Source: Spirirestis rafaelensis WJT71-NPBG6 (GTDB taxonomy: Bacteria; Cyanobacteriota; Cyanobacteriia; Cyanobacteriales; Nostocaceae). Taken from it: DNA of 64,000 bases. Below the pieces are notes generated by a model that was not told where the DNA came from, searched no databases, and saw nothing but the letters and a program-made list of their open reading frames with translations. Positions 17,091-24,955 of the stretch are shown here, piece after piece (the stretch's first letter is position 1; every line of letters starts with the position of its first letter). The DNA is taken from the NCBI GenBank assembly GCA_019359015.1, contig JAHHID010000007.1, positions 62,001 through 126,000 of the forward strand, in the 5' to 3' direction. Made by a program: the position numbers and the translations under genes.

Positions 17091-17288
17091 TCAGCAACGA
17101 GATGCAAAAGCAAGACAAGCTTTGATATCTTCTGAGGTAAGTTCAGAAAAGTCTGCCAAAATCTCTTCTTCGCTCATGCCGCTTGCAAGATATTCTAAAA
17201 TATCGTAGACAGTTATTCGCATTCCTCGAATGCAGGGTTTACCACTGCGTTTGCCCGGTTCAATTGTGATGATGTCCTGGTAGTTCAT
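17091..17288 (-). CDS. DUF433 antitoxin-like protein, shortened C-terminus
   Basis: A 65-residue winged-helix DUF433 protein (IITIEPGKRSGKPCIRGMRI, then YDILEYLASGMSEEEILADF). DUF433 genes normally sit directly before a DUF5615 PIN-like toxin, and the protein usually runs past LAFA by a dozen or so residues. Here it stops after LAFASRC and no toxin follows. The frame next to the stop (LLLHLVAEEVKF) hints that a frameshift or deletion removed the end. Probably a solitary remnant that may still bind DNA. Confidence 0.7.
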   Translation of the reverse strand: MNYQDIITIEPGKRSGKPCIRGMRITVYDILEYLASGMSEEEILADFSELTSEDIKACLAFASRC

Positions 17289-17329
17289 TAAGTCGGCGGG
17301 GATGTTTGCTTGTGTCTATAGTAATAGAG

Positions 17330-18535
17330 TTACTTCACCACCACCCACTGCGTTACAGGCGCCATCGCTTTCCAACCTAAAAATTTACCGACGGGTTCCG
17401 CTCGTTGAATCGCAATGCGAGTTAATGTCCCACCTACTTGATTGTGCCATTGCAGCAGCTTTTGTTCGCTTTCGACGGTTACAGCGTTAGCAACGAAGCG
17501 TCCACCAGATTTAAGCGATCGCCAACAAATATCAAATATTCCGTCTGCTGTAGCACCACCCCCAATAAATATCGCATCTGGTGCTTCTAAATTGTGAAGT
17601 GCAGCAGGAGCCTCACCTTGAATTATACAGAGATTTGGTGTACCCAGAGCAGCGGCATTATCGGTAATGTATCGCAATCGTGATGGATTTTGTTCGATGG
17701 CGATCGCTCGACAACGATAATGACTCCGCATCCATTCAATGCCAATCGAACCACAACCCGCACCCACATCCCACAATAATTGTCCCGGTATCGGTGCAAG
17801 TGCAGCTAAAGTAACTGCCCTAACTTCATGTTTGGTAAGTTGTCCGTCGTGATGATAAGCTGTATCCGGTAATCCGGGGGTGCGGGGAAGCAGCACTATA
17901 GGGGAATCTACAATACATTCAACGGCAATTGTATTTAAATCCGCAAGTTCAGTGATATTCCAAGATGCAGCGATACCCTTAACGATGCGTTCGTGAGTTC
18001 CCCCCATGCGTTCTAAAACTGTTATTTGGCTATTACCAAAGCCGCGTTTTACCAACATTTCGCCGACAATAGCAGGAGTTTTCCTGCCTTCACTGAGGAT
18101 GAGGAGACGCGCTCCTGGATAAATCACCGGATGTAATAAAGAAGGGTCGCGCCCTGCTAAACTTAAAGTCTCTACACCTGTTAGCGACCATCCCAAACGA
18201 GCGCAAGCAAGACTGAAGGCTGAAGGACTAGGAATAATCGTCATCTCTGCAATCGAAATTCGGCGTAGCAGCGTTACCCCAATTCCAAAACACATCGGAT
18301 CACCACTAGCGAGAATACAAATCGATTGCCCGCGACGGCGGATAATTTCTTCTACAGTATCATTTAGGGGTGAAACCCAAATTAGTTTTTCGCGATGGTC
18401 GCTTTCTGGGAGCATAGAGAGATGGCGATCGCCTCCAACTAACACCTCTGCTTGCTCCACCAAGCTGCGTGCAACCGGATTTAACCCCAAAACTCCATCT
18501 TCACCAATCCCGACTACAGACAGCCATTTTTGCAT
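17330..18535 (-). CDS. cobL: Precorrin-6Y C5,15-methyltransferase (decarboxylating), CbiE-CbiT fusion
   Basis: Bifunctional enzyme of corrin-ring synthesis that methylates C-5 and C-15 and decarboxylates the acetate side chain on C-12. The 401-residue protein has the N-terminal CbiE tetrapyrrole methylase domain (WLSVVGIGEDG at the start, ILASGDPMCFGIG, PSPSAFSLACARLGW). The C-terminal CbiT domain has a Rossmann SAM motif (LLWDVGAGCGSIGIEWMRS, about 255-273) and IFIGGG. Only 12 bp separate its ATG from the toxin stop upstream. A second, broken copy of its first 209 bp lies beyond the toxin-antitoxin pair, so the cassette has been inserted by duplication in front of this gene. Confidence 0.92.
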   Translation of the reverse strand: MQKWLSVVGIGEDGVLGLNPVARSLVEQAEVLVGGDRHLSMLPESDHREKLIWVSPLNDTVEEIIRRRGQSICILASGDPMCFGIGVTLLRRISIAEMTIIPSPSAFSLACARLGWSLTGVETLSLAGRDPSLLHPVIYPGARLLILSEGRKTPAIVGEMLVKRGFGNSQITVLERMGGTHERIVKGIAASWNITELADLNTIAVECIVDSPIVLLPRTPGLPDTAYHHDGQLTKHEVRAVTLAALAPIPGQLLWDVGAGCGSIGIEWMRSHYRCRAIAIEQNPSRLRYITDNAAALGTPNLCIIQGEAPAALHNLEAPDAIFIGGGATADGIFDICWRSLKSGGRFVANAVTVESEQKLLQWHNQVGGTLTRIAIQRAEPVGKFLGWKAMAPVTQWVVVK

Positions 18536-18547
18536 TTTGTCGCCTGT

Positions 18548-18958
18548 TCATTCAAATAGTATGGTGAAGCCTTCCTGCTTAAAGTGTCTGTCATGAGTTA
18601 GCACTTCAGTAATTTCCAATTGCTTCATCGTTTGCATAGAAATACAGTCTGTAAGACTATACTGTTTATCAAATCGTTGTCTGTACAGTTCCAGACCAGC
18701 AAGGAAAGTGTCATGACTTTGGGGAATAACCTGCACATAATCATTTTGTAGGATATTTTGAATCCTCTCAATAACGCTTTGCCGGATTTTCATATCATAG
18801 CCAGAGAAAAAATTAAGAAACTCAGTTAACACCTCATCAGTTGTAACTAAACGAACTGAGGAAAGATTTTTGCTGAAACTGATAACCCTTATGTGCCATT
18901 CATCCCTTGGATTGAGTAAAGCAGCCCAATAAAAGGTATCAGCAAAAATTGTTCTCAT
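18548..18958 (-). CDS. PIN-domain ribonuclease toxin (VapC-like)
   Basis: A 136-residue PIN domain with the expected acidic residues: Asp in FADTFYW, Glu in TDEVLTEF, Asp in YSLTDCISM and Asp in LTHDRHF. Such toxins cleave RNA and are held inactive by the partner antitoxin. The start codon overlaps the antitoxin stop (TAATG), typical translational coupling. The pair sits between two copies of the cobL 5' end. Confidence 0.85.
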   Translation of the reverse strand: MRTIFADTFYWAALLNPRDEWHIRVISFSKNLSSVRLVTTDEVLTEFLNFFSGYDMKIRQSVIERIQNILQNDYVQVIPQSHDTFLAGLELYRQRFDKQYSLTDCISMQTMKQLEITEVLTHDRHFKQEGFTILFE

Positions 18959-19233
18959 TATTCTTGCTTTGGTGTTCCGTAAAGATAATGATCAACTTGT
19001 GCTGAACCATCTACGGGTAGCTGAGAAATTACTTCCTCTGGTAAGTCTTTCCTGAATTCCTCAAATATTTCCCAAATAGGTTTACTCTTTTGCTCAGGTG
19101 GACTAGTAGGTTCAGAGACACTAATGTTTTGCTCTCGTCTTTGCTTAGAAAATAACAAAAAGTCCAAAACCTCTTCAACCAAAAAGTCTGGTGCAAGGGC
19201 AATTTCTTGAATTAATTGTTCTCTAGCAGTCAT
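18958..19233 (-). CDS. VapB-type antitoxin (DUF2281-like)
   Basis: A 91-residue protein. TAREQLIQEIALAPDFLVEE and VLDFLLFSKQRR at the N-terminus match the DUF2281-type antitoxin helix, followed by a Ser/Pro-rich linker and a C-terminal toxin-binding tail (WEIFEEFRKDLPEEVIS). It precedes and overlaps the PIN toxin gene. Its ATG lies about 14 bp from the remnant of cobL, so its promoter is probably the former cobL promoter. Confidence 0.82.
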   Translation of the reverse strand: MTAREQLIQEIALAPDFLVEEVLDFLLFSKQRREQNISVSEPTSPPEQKSKPIWEIFEEFRKDLPEEVISQLPVDGSAQVDHYLYGTPKQE

Positions 19234-19246
19234 TGCATTATCTCGC

Positions 19247-19455
19247 TTGCCCGCGATGCCGGATAATTTCTTCTACAGTATCACTTAGGGTGAAGCCCAA
19301 ATTAGTTTTTTGCGATGGTCGCTTTCTGAGAGCATATTTAAATGGTGATCGCCTCCGACTAACACCTCTGCTTGCTCCACCAAGCTGCGTGCAACCGGAT
19401 TTAACCCCAAAATTCCATCTTCACCAATCCCAACTACAGACAGCCATTTTTGCAT
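19247..19455 (-). pseudogene. cobL: Duplicated 5' end of cobL
   Basis: 209 bp that align end to end with 18326-18535, the first ~70 codons of the intact cobL, with about 16 differences and a 1-base deletion that breaks the frame (near 19289). It begins at its own ATG (19455) and stops abruptly at the toxin-antitoxin cassette. Presumably the original gene start, cut off when the cassette arrived. Confidence 0.9.
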
Positions 19456-19524
19456 CAAACTTAATTAACCTGACTTATAACTAAGTTTTGCGTAAAAGCG
19501 TTGCGTTTTTAAATGCAGGGGGAC

Positions 19525-19728
19525 GCATTAACATAGCATCGCTCTGCATTAACATAACATCGCTCTGCATTAACATAACATCGCTCTGCATTAACATAAC
19601 ATCGCTCTGCATTAACATTGCATCGCTCTGCATTAACATAACATCGCTCTGCATTAACATAACGTCGCTCTGCATTAACATAACATCGCTCTGCATTAAC
19701 ATAACATCGCTCTGCATTAACATTGCAG
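19525..19728. repeat. 21-bp tandem repeat, nine full copies plus a partial
   Basis: The unit GCATTAACATAACATCGCTCT starts at 19525 and recurs every 21 bp to 19714, with AGC/AAC/TGC/ACG variants at one position. Both strands are open in one frame only because the unit is a multiple of three; I do not believe a protein is made. No spacers, so it is not CRISPR. Confidence 0.95.
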
Positions 19729-19758
19729 GGTATTGCCTTTGTTTAATTCGCGATCGCA

Positions 19759-20775
19759 TTAATGAAATGCTGTACTAAGCAGAGTAGCTGTATTTTCTTT
19801 CAACCAATCTTCCAACAGCAGCATTCTCGCTACCGCATCGACTACGCTTTGGTGAGTTACTTTCCCTTCAATCAGCCATCCTGTCCAATAGACAATGCAG
19901 CTTGCTTGCTGTAAACGCCAAACCAATGTTAGCGCTTCTACCTCCAATTGGGAAAGGCAAACGTGTTTACCATAGCCAGCGATGAAAGCTTTGACAAATT
20001 CCCAGATAGGTGCTTCCCCAGAAAATCGGGTAAAATGGTCGAGTGCTGCAACGTAATCCATTAACCGCAAGTCAAAAGTAGCAAACTCGAAGTCTAAAAC
20101 TCCCACCACACGATTCTCCACCAGCAAAACGTTAGGAGACAAGTAATCGGCATGAGTTGTTTGAACTGGAAGGACTTTATATAAATTAGGTGCAGCTTCA
20201 ATAACTTCTGTCAATGTCTTCACAACGCGCTGTTGCTGCATTAAAGTCAATTTAAGCAACTTTGGAACTTCAAGCGGTGTCACTAAAGGATGAATATGAT
20301 TCAAATCTCCCCATGCGGGTAATTGAGCCATTTTTTCTTGGGAATCGAATCCAGCAAGGGCATGATGCAATTCTCCAAGCGTCTGACTGATAGCATGGGT
20401 ATGATCAAGATTTTTGCGATCGCTGCTGTTACCGGCAATAAAAGGAAGCAAAGCAACGCGCAGTAATGAGTTATCCTGCTTAACTATAACCAGCGTTTCG
20501 CCGGCGGAAGTTGGTATGGGAGTTGGAACTACAAACGACAAATTGCATAATTGCAAGTACGCTAGCAGTGAGTGTTCGTACTCAATTTGTGCAGTAGTTA
20601 TAGAATCGTTGTATAATTTTAAAACGTATTTTTCTGTCTGTGTCTCGACAAAAAAGGTTGTGTTGACAGTACTTTGGTTCGTTGATTGAACTTTTAAGAT
20701 TTCTAGAAATGACCACGCATTAAGAAGAGCGATCGCATCTTCTTCAGATAACTGTAAGTGTTGAGAACTTACCAT
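19759..20775 (-). CDS. APH/homoserine-kinase-type phosphotransferase
   Basis: A ~338-residue member of the aminoglycoside-phosphotransferase/homoserine kinase II superfamily. It has TTFFVETQTEKYVLKLY (ATP-binding lysine), THADYLSPNVLL (catalytic H-x-D-x4-N loop) and GVLDFEFA (metal-binding Asp). These kinases phosphorylate small-molecule hydroxyls, and the substrate here is unknown. I start it at the second ATG (20775), because GGAG lies directly against the upstream ATG at 20784 but 9 nt before this one. It sits between cob genes and is preceded by the ~100-nt repeated leader at 20785-20890. Confidence 0.8.
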   Translation of the reverse strand: MVSSQHLQLSEEDAIALLNAWSFLEILKVQSTNQSTVNTTFFVETQTEKYVLKLYNDSITTAQIEYEHSLLAYLQLCNLSFVVPTPIPTSAGETLVIVKQDNSLLRVALLPFIAGNSSDRKNLDHTHAISQTLGELHHALAGFDSQEKMAQLPAWGDLNHIHPLVTPLEVPKLLKLTLMQQQRVVKTLTEVIEAAPNLYKVLPVQTTHADYLSPNVLLVENRVVGVLDFEFATFDLRLMDYVAALDHFTRFSGEAPIWEFVKAFIAGYGKHVCLSQLEVEALTLVWRLQQASCIVYWTGWLIEGKVTHQSVVDAVARMLLLEDWLKENTATLLSTAFH

Positions 20776-20784
20776 GAGTGACAT

Positions 20785-20890
20785 CTCCTACACTGACAGA
20801 GTACGGTAGGCTATAGGCTTACAAGACAATCCAGCTACTGCGCGCGGAGGCTTTTGGCGTTTAAAAACGGGATGACCCTCCCCCCTTTTT
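20785..20890 (-). promoter_or_regulatory. Repeated leader element, copy 1 (function unknown)
   Basis: About 105 nt directly upstream of the APH-type gene, roughly 80% identical to 21510-21610, which sits in the same position before the next minus-strand gene. A conserved core includes CGGAGGC and GGCGTTTAA. Near the coding side a short stem changes sequence between copies but stays paired (CCTAC/GTAGG here, CTTAC/GTAAG in copy 2), suggesting RNA structure. I could not match it to a known riboswitch. Confidence 0.55.
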
Positions 20891-20906
20891 CTGATATTGA
20901 ATTCCA

Positions 20907-21458
20907 TTAATTGTGGTTAATACTATTTGTGGTCTTGGAAACGCCTTGACAAAAATCTGAAGTATTATTTTGACAAACAGTATCGCGCAAAGCGTAACTC
21001 GTTATCGTACCCAATAGCAACGAAGCCATAAAGAACTTAACCAGTTTAAAAAGAAAGGAAGGAGCTTCCTGTTCTGTTTTTTGTTTTAAAGTAATGATTT
21101 CAATGGCTTCGTGCACTGATTGATTTTCTTTTCCTGCTAATGCATTTTTATAGACTTGTTTTGTGGGAATTGCAAGCTTTTCATCATCTGAAATATTGCC
21201 TTCATCCTCATTTCGTTTCTGCTTAGTAACATCTGCTGCTATTGCGTTATCCATATCTTCGATAACAGTCACAAAAAAATCTTTTACGCAATTATTTTGT
21301 TCGTTCTTTGGCATACCTTCCTTTTGGCTACCTTTCGTAGTTTTATTTGCACCTAATTCCCAGTGCATATCAGATAAACCTGATAAATTTTTTTCGATTG
21401 AATTCAGGTTACCTAAAGTCTTGTCTATCGAACTTACATCAAATTTGTAGTCTTTCAT
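20907..21458 (-). CDS. Hypothetical protein with C-terminal membrane helix
   Basis: A 183-residue protein of unknown family. About 135 hydrophilic residues (many Lys/Glu/Asn, predicted helical) are followed by a single hydrophobic segment (LFKLVKFFMASLLLGTITSY) near the C-terminus and a short tail with two cysteines (DTVCQNNTSDFCQG). It looks like a tail-anchored or single-pass protein. It is flanked by the two copies of the unexplained leader element and is less GC-rich than the cob genes, so it may be a recent arrival. Confidence 0.6.
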   Translation of the reverse strand: MKDYKFDVSSIDKTLGNLNSIEKNLSGLSDMHWELGANKTTKGSQKEGMPKNEQNNCVKDFFVTVIEDMDNAIAADVTKQKRNEDEGNISDDEKLAIPTKQVYKNALAGKENQSVHEAIEIITLKQKTEQEAPSFLFKLVKFFMASLLLGTITSYALRDTVCQNNTSDFCQGVSKTTNSINHN

Positions 21459-21509
21459 TAAACTTTGTCTCTGTCTTTTGTTTTCCTAGCCCTTTAATGT
21501 AACATGTCT

Positions 21510-21610
21510 TACCCTGACGAGTAAGGTACGGTATAGGCTTCCAAGACATCCGGCTACTGTGCGCGGAGGCTCTTGGCGTTTAAGAACGGGATGAACCTCC
21601 CTCCTCTTTT
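21510..21610 (-). promoter_or_regulatory. Repeated leader element, copy 2 (function unknown)
   Basis: Second copy of the element at 20785-20890, upstream of the 183-residue hypothetical gene on the same strand. In the transcribed orientation GCCAAGAGCC and GATGTCTTGG form a stem (CCAAGA/TCTTGG), and CTTAC/GTAAG a second. Unrelated to the B12 aptamer 130 bp further on. Confidence 0.55.
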
Positions 21611-21739
21611 CTTTTTATGGTATTAATCGCTGCATTGTCCTCTACGGTTCGTTATTCGATTATTCGTGCGGAAGTCTTAATCTTAAGAAAGATTAGGCAT
21701 CCGCGATGCAGTAACTGAGGAACGTGATATGCTAGATAA

Positions 21740-21824
21740 GCTTAAGGTTAGGAAACTCCGGTGCAATTCCGGGACTGTGCCGCAGCTGTAGTAGGTTTAC
21801 CTGAGTCAGAATGCTAACTTAAGC
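21740..21824 (+). promoter_or_regulatory. Cobalamin riboswitch
   Basis: The conserved B12-aptamer core is present: CCGGTGCAATTCCGGGACTGTGCCGCAGCTGTA, written in two overlapping parts as TCCGGTGCAATTCCGGG and GACTGTGCCGCAGCTGTA, then GAGTCAGAATGC. It is closed by arms GCTTAAGGTTAG (21740) and CTAACTTAAGC (21814). It lies 62 nt before the cobG ATG, as expected for a switch that represses cobG-cobH-cobI when cobalamin is plentiful. Confidence 0.92.
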
Positions 21825-21885
21825 GGTGTCCAGCAGGCACTTATATCATCTATTTCCTGCGTTGCACGGGGAAGGAGTTACTGCT

Positions 21886-23358
21886 ATGTCATGTCCAACG
21901 CTCCAACTAGCCACATTACCAGTATGTCCGGGTTTATTCTACGCTACCCCTGCACGAGATGGAATTATTTCTCGAATTCGGATTCCTGGGGGAATTATCA
22001 ATAATGAACAAGGACGTGCGATCGCAGAATTTTCAGAACGGTTTGGTGAAGGATATGTTCATGTAACCAACCGAGCAAATTTACAAATCCGTAAAATTCA
22101 AGGTATTACTTCGGAAGTTTTGACAACGTTGCAAAAAGTTGGACTTGCAGCAACTTTAACAGAAGTCGATCATCTCCGCAATATTATGGCGAGTCCGACA
22201 GCGGGAATTGACTCATTAGAGTTGATTGATACGCGTCCTTTGGTGAAAGAATTAGATGCATATATATCCGGACATCCAGAATTAAAAGGATTATCACCCA
22301 AGTTTAGTGTAGCGTTTGATGGGGGTGGGGCAGTATCGATATGTGAGCAGAAGAATGAAATTATATTTCGTGCTATCGCTGTTTCTGCTGACTGTGCCGC
22401 AGTTGAACGAAATATTTATTTTCAGCTTATACTAGGCGATGCAACAAACATCTTACTTCAACCAGAAGAATGTTTAAGCGTGGTGGTGGCGATCGCTCAA
22501 GTTTGTCTGGATAATCTAGATCAAACTTTAGCTCGCAAACTCCGTTTGAAACACCTCTTGCAAGATAAAGGTGTCGAATGGTATTTACAGCAAGCTCAAT
22601 CTTATCTTCCTTTTTCTTTATTAAAGCGATTAAAACCAACTTTAGATAAAAGTATAAATCCCAAAAACTATAACCATCTAGGAGTTCATCCCCAACAACA
22701 GCCAGGACTTTCCTACATTGGAATTGTCTTACCGTTAGGACAGCTTTTAAGCAAACAATTACAGTCTTTAACAGATTTAGCGCAGAATTATGGCAGCGGA
22801 ACGCTAAGATTAACACCTTGGCAAAACTTATTAATTTCCGATATTCCTAACTCATGCATTCCCTACGTCAAAGATGAAATTGAACGCTTGGGTTTACATT
22901 ATCAAGCAAATCAGATTCAAGGCTCTCTCGTAGCTTGCACAGGTAAAACAGGCTGTGCATCTTCTGCTACTGATACAAAAGGACAAGCCTTAGCTTTAGC
23001 GGAGTATTTGAAAAAGCATATCACCTTAGATGTACCTGTAAAAATTCACTTTAGCGGATGCCCCAAATCCTGCGCTTATCATGGCAGAAGTGATATCACT
23101 TTATTAGGTACTTTAATAGAGAAAGATAAGACATTAGTTGAAGGCTATCACATTTATGTAGGCGATAAAGAGCAGGCATTTGGGCGTGAGTTATATACAA
23201 ACGTCTCTATTGCTGAAGTGCCTCACCAGATTTTACAGATGTTGCAAGTATACCAGATTAAGCGTGCCGAGCTCGATGAATCTTTTGGGGAATTTACTAA
23301 TAGATATGCTATGCAAGAGTTGCGGCAATTATTTGATGAGGAGGGGAGTAACCGATGA
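21886..23358 (+). CDS. cobG: Precorrin-3B synthase (CobG)
   Basis: Belongs to the nitrite/sulfite reductase fold and prepares the macrocycle for ring contraction by making precorrin-3B. The 490-residue protein has the ferredoxin-like half-domain (YATPARDGIISRIRIPGG, then YVHVTNRANLQIR) and the 4Fe-4S cysteines in CTGKTGCASS and FSGCPKSCAYH. The ATG at 21886 is preceded by GGAAGGAG at 9 nt; an in-frame GTG at 21826 lies at the riboswitch edge and is less likely. Its stop overlaps the cobH ATG (ATGA). First gene of the riboswitch-controlled operon. Confidence 0.9.
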   Translation: MSCPTLQLATLPVCPGLFYATPARDGIISRIRIPGGIINNEQGRAIAEFSERFGEGYVHVTNRANLQIRKIQGITSEVLTTLQKVGLAATLTEVDHLRNIMASPTAGIDSLELIDTRPLVKELDAYISGHPELKGLSPKFSVAFDGGGAVSICEQKNEIIFRAIAVSADCAAVERNIYFQLILGDATNILLQPEECLSVVVAIAQVCLDNLDQTLARKLRLKHLLQDKGVEWYLQQAQSYLPFSLLKRLKPTLDKSINPKNYNHLGVHPQQQPGLSYIGIVLPLGQLLSKQLQSLTDLAQNYGSGTLRLTPWQNLLISDIPNSCIPYVKDEIERLGLHYQANQIQGSLVACTGKTGCASSATDTKGQALALAEYLKKHITLDVPVKIHFSGCPKSCAYHGRSDITLLGTLIEKDKTLVEGYHIYVGDKEQAFGRELYTNVSIAEVPHQILQMLQVYQIKRAELDESFGEFTNRYAMQELRQLFDEEGSNR

Positions 23359-23981
23359 TAGACTACATACGTGATGGTGATGAAATTTATCGGCGTTCTT
23401 TCTCGATTATTCGGTCAGAGGCAAATTTAAACAGCTTATCTGCCGATTTAGTATCTGTTGCGGTGCGTCTAATTCATACTTGCGGTATGACTGATATTAT
23501 CACAGACTTAGCCGCCTCAGCCGATGCCGTAGCCGCAGGACGAGCCGCATTGATAGCGGGAAAGCCGATTTTGTGCGATTCGCAAATGGTAGCAGAAGGC
23601 ATCACCCGCAAGCGATTACCCGCAGAAAATCCTGTAATTTGTACGCTTCACCATCCAGAAGTACCACCTTTAGCACAAAAGGTAGGAAATACACGTTCGG
23701 CTGCGGCAATGGAACTGTGGATACCACATATGGATGGTGCAGTAATTGCTATAGGTAATGCGCCAACGGCACTTTTTCGGTTATTAGAAATGCTTGATGC
23801 CGGAGCGCCAAAACCAGCCGTTATTCTCGGCTTTCCTGTTGGTTTTGTCGGTGCCGCAGAATCGAAAGCAGCTTTGGCAGAAGATAGCCGAGGTGTGCCT
23901 TTTATTACTATACATGGTCGGCGCGGTGGAAGTGCAATGGCCGCCGCCGCAGTTAATGCGATCGCCAAGGAGGAGCAATAA
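23355..23981 (+). CDS. cobH: Precorrin-8X methylmutase (CobH/CbiC)
   Basis: Moves the methyl group from C-11 to C-12 to give hydrogenobyrinate or its cobalt form. The 208-residue protein has RLIHTCGMTDI (catalytic His region), GKPILCDSQMVAEGI and VIGFPVGF-like VILGFPVGFVGAAESK, then PFITIHGRRGGSAMAAAAVNA, all typical of CbiC/CobH. It is translationally coupled to cobG (ATGA overlap) and followed 2 bp later by cobI. Confidence 0.95.
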   Translation: MIDYIRDGDEIYRRSFSIIRSEANLNSLSADLVSVAVRLIHTCGMTDIITDLAASADAVAAGRAALIAGKPILCDSQMVAEGITRKRLPAENPVICTLHHPEVPPLAQKVGNTRSAAAMELWIPHMDGAVIAIGNAPTALFRLLEMLDAGAPKPAVILGFPVGFVGAAESKAALAEDSRGVPFITIHGRRGGSAMAAAAVNAIAKEEQ

Positions 23982-23983
23982 TT

Positions 23984-24682
23984 ATGGTAAAATCTGGTTG
24001 TCTCTATGGTATAGGTGTTGGTCCTGGCGATCCGGAATTGATGACGCTAAAGGCTTTGCGGCTTTTGCGGACTGTTCCTGTACTCGCTTATCCGGTATCG
24101 TTTGGTAAAAGCCTCGCTCGCTCAATTGTGGCTGAATATCTGCCTGAAGGTCAAATTGAGATACCGATGCTCTTTCCCTTCAAAATTGACGAATCTGCCC
24201 AACCTCATTACGATAGTGCTGCGGAAAAACTCGCCGAGTATCTCAGCGCGGGACAAGATGTAGTTGTCCTGTGCGAAGGCGACCCGTTTTTTTACGGTAC
24301 ATTTATGTATCTTTATACTCGTTTAGTAGAGCGATTTCCTACGGTAGTCGTTCCCGGTGTATCGTCTGTGATGGCGAGTGCATCAGCTTTGGGCGTACCT
24401 CTGACTTATCGCAACGATGCTTTTATGGTGTTATCGGCGATACTTCCGGCTGAGGAGCTATTGCCCAAATTAGCAGTTGCAGATGCTGCTGTCATCATTA
24501 AGCTGGGTAAGCACTTTACAAAAGTTTACGACCTGCTGAAACAATTGGGATTAGCTGAACGAGCAAGGTTTATTGAAAAAGCAACGATGCAGAATCAGCG
24601 GATTGTACCGTTAAGCGAAGTTGATCCAACTACAGTGCCATATTTTTCATTGATTATGATACCAAGTCAATGGCAGCCATAA
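23984..24682 (+). CDS. cobI: Precorrin-2 C20-methyltransferase (CobI/CbiL)
   Basis: SAM-dependent methylation of precorrin-2 (or cobalt-factor II) at C-20. The 232-residue tetrapyrrole methylase has GIGVGPGDPELMTLKALRLL at the N-terminus, VVLCEGDPFFYGTFMYLY and VPGVSSVMASASALGVPL. GGAGGAG of the cobH 3' end serves as its ribosome binding site. Last gene of the operon; the next gene is on the other strand. Confidence 0.95.
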   Translation: MVKSGCLYGIGVGPGDPELMTLKALRLLRTVPVLAYPVSFGKSLARSIVAEYLPEGQIEIPMLFPFKIDESAQPHYDSAAEKLAEYLSAGQDVVVLCEGDPFFYGTFMYLYTRLVERFPTVVVPGVSSVMASASALGVPLTYRNDAFMVLSAILPAEELLPKLAVADAAVIIKLGKHFTKVYDLLKQLGLAERARFIEKATMQNQRIVPLSEVDPTTVPYFSLIMIPSQWQP

Positions 24683-24733
24683 TGAAAGATTTAGCATCGA
24701 GTCATGTCCGCTTAATTACCCATAATAAACAAA

Positions 24734-24823
24734 CCTCTAGAAAGTGTCTTTGACATGGGTCAAAGTCTTTCCTCCTCTGGTAGGGAGGGACAAGTTTTGC
24801 GTAGCAAGACTTGCTTCTAGAGG
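24734..24823. other. Cloverleaf-like inverted-repeat element
   Basis: A 9-bp perfect closing stem (CCTCTAGAA 24734-24742, TTCTAGAGG 24815-24823) encloses three hairpins: CTTTGAC-atgg-GTCAAAG, CCTCC...GGAGG, and CAAGT...ACTTG with inner TTGC/GCAA. The layout suggests a folded RNA or a small non-autonomous mobile repeat. It is not a tRNA: no anticodon arm geometry or T loop. The rest of 24683-24955 holds no gene. Confidence 0.5.
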
Positions 24824-24955
24824 TCAAGGGTGGAATTAAAGTTAATTTCTCGGACATAATATATGCCGTTTTTCGTCACTCTCGGATAAATTGACGATTT
24901 TTCAACAATACAGCCGAGGAAAATTCACTGTTAGTTGGTTTACCAATAATGGTAA

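Noticed and set aside
17033-17101. Short plus-strand frame starting MSKRKIVNKF
   Set aside because: Only 22 codons, antisense to the DUF433 end, no ribosome binding site.
19525-19728. CRISPR array
   Set aside because: Units are contiguous 21-mers without unique spacers, and no cas genes are in the window.
20785-21610. Second and third cobalamin riboswitches
   Set aside because: The duplicated leader lacks the B12 aptamer core found at 21740-21824.
24734-24823. tRNA
   Set aside because: Closing stem is 9 bp, the three inner hairpins lack a T loop and an anticodon loop of 7 nt.
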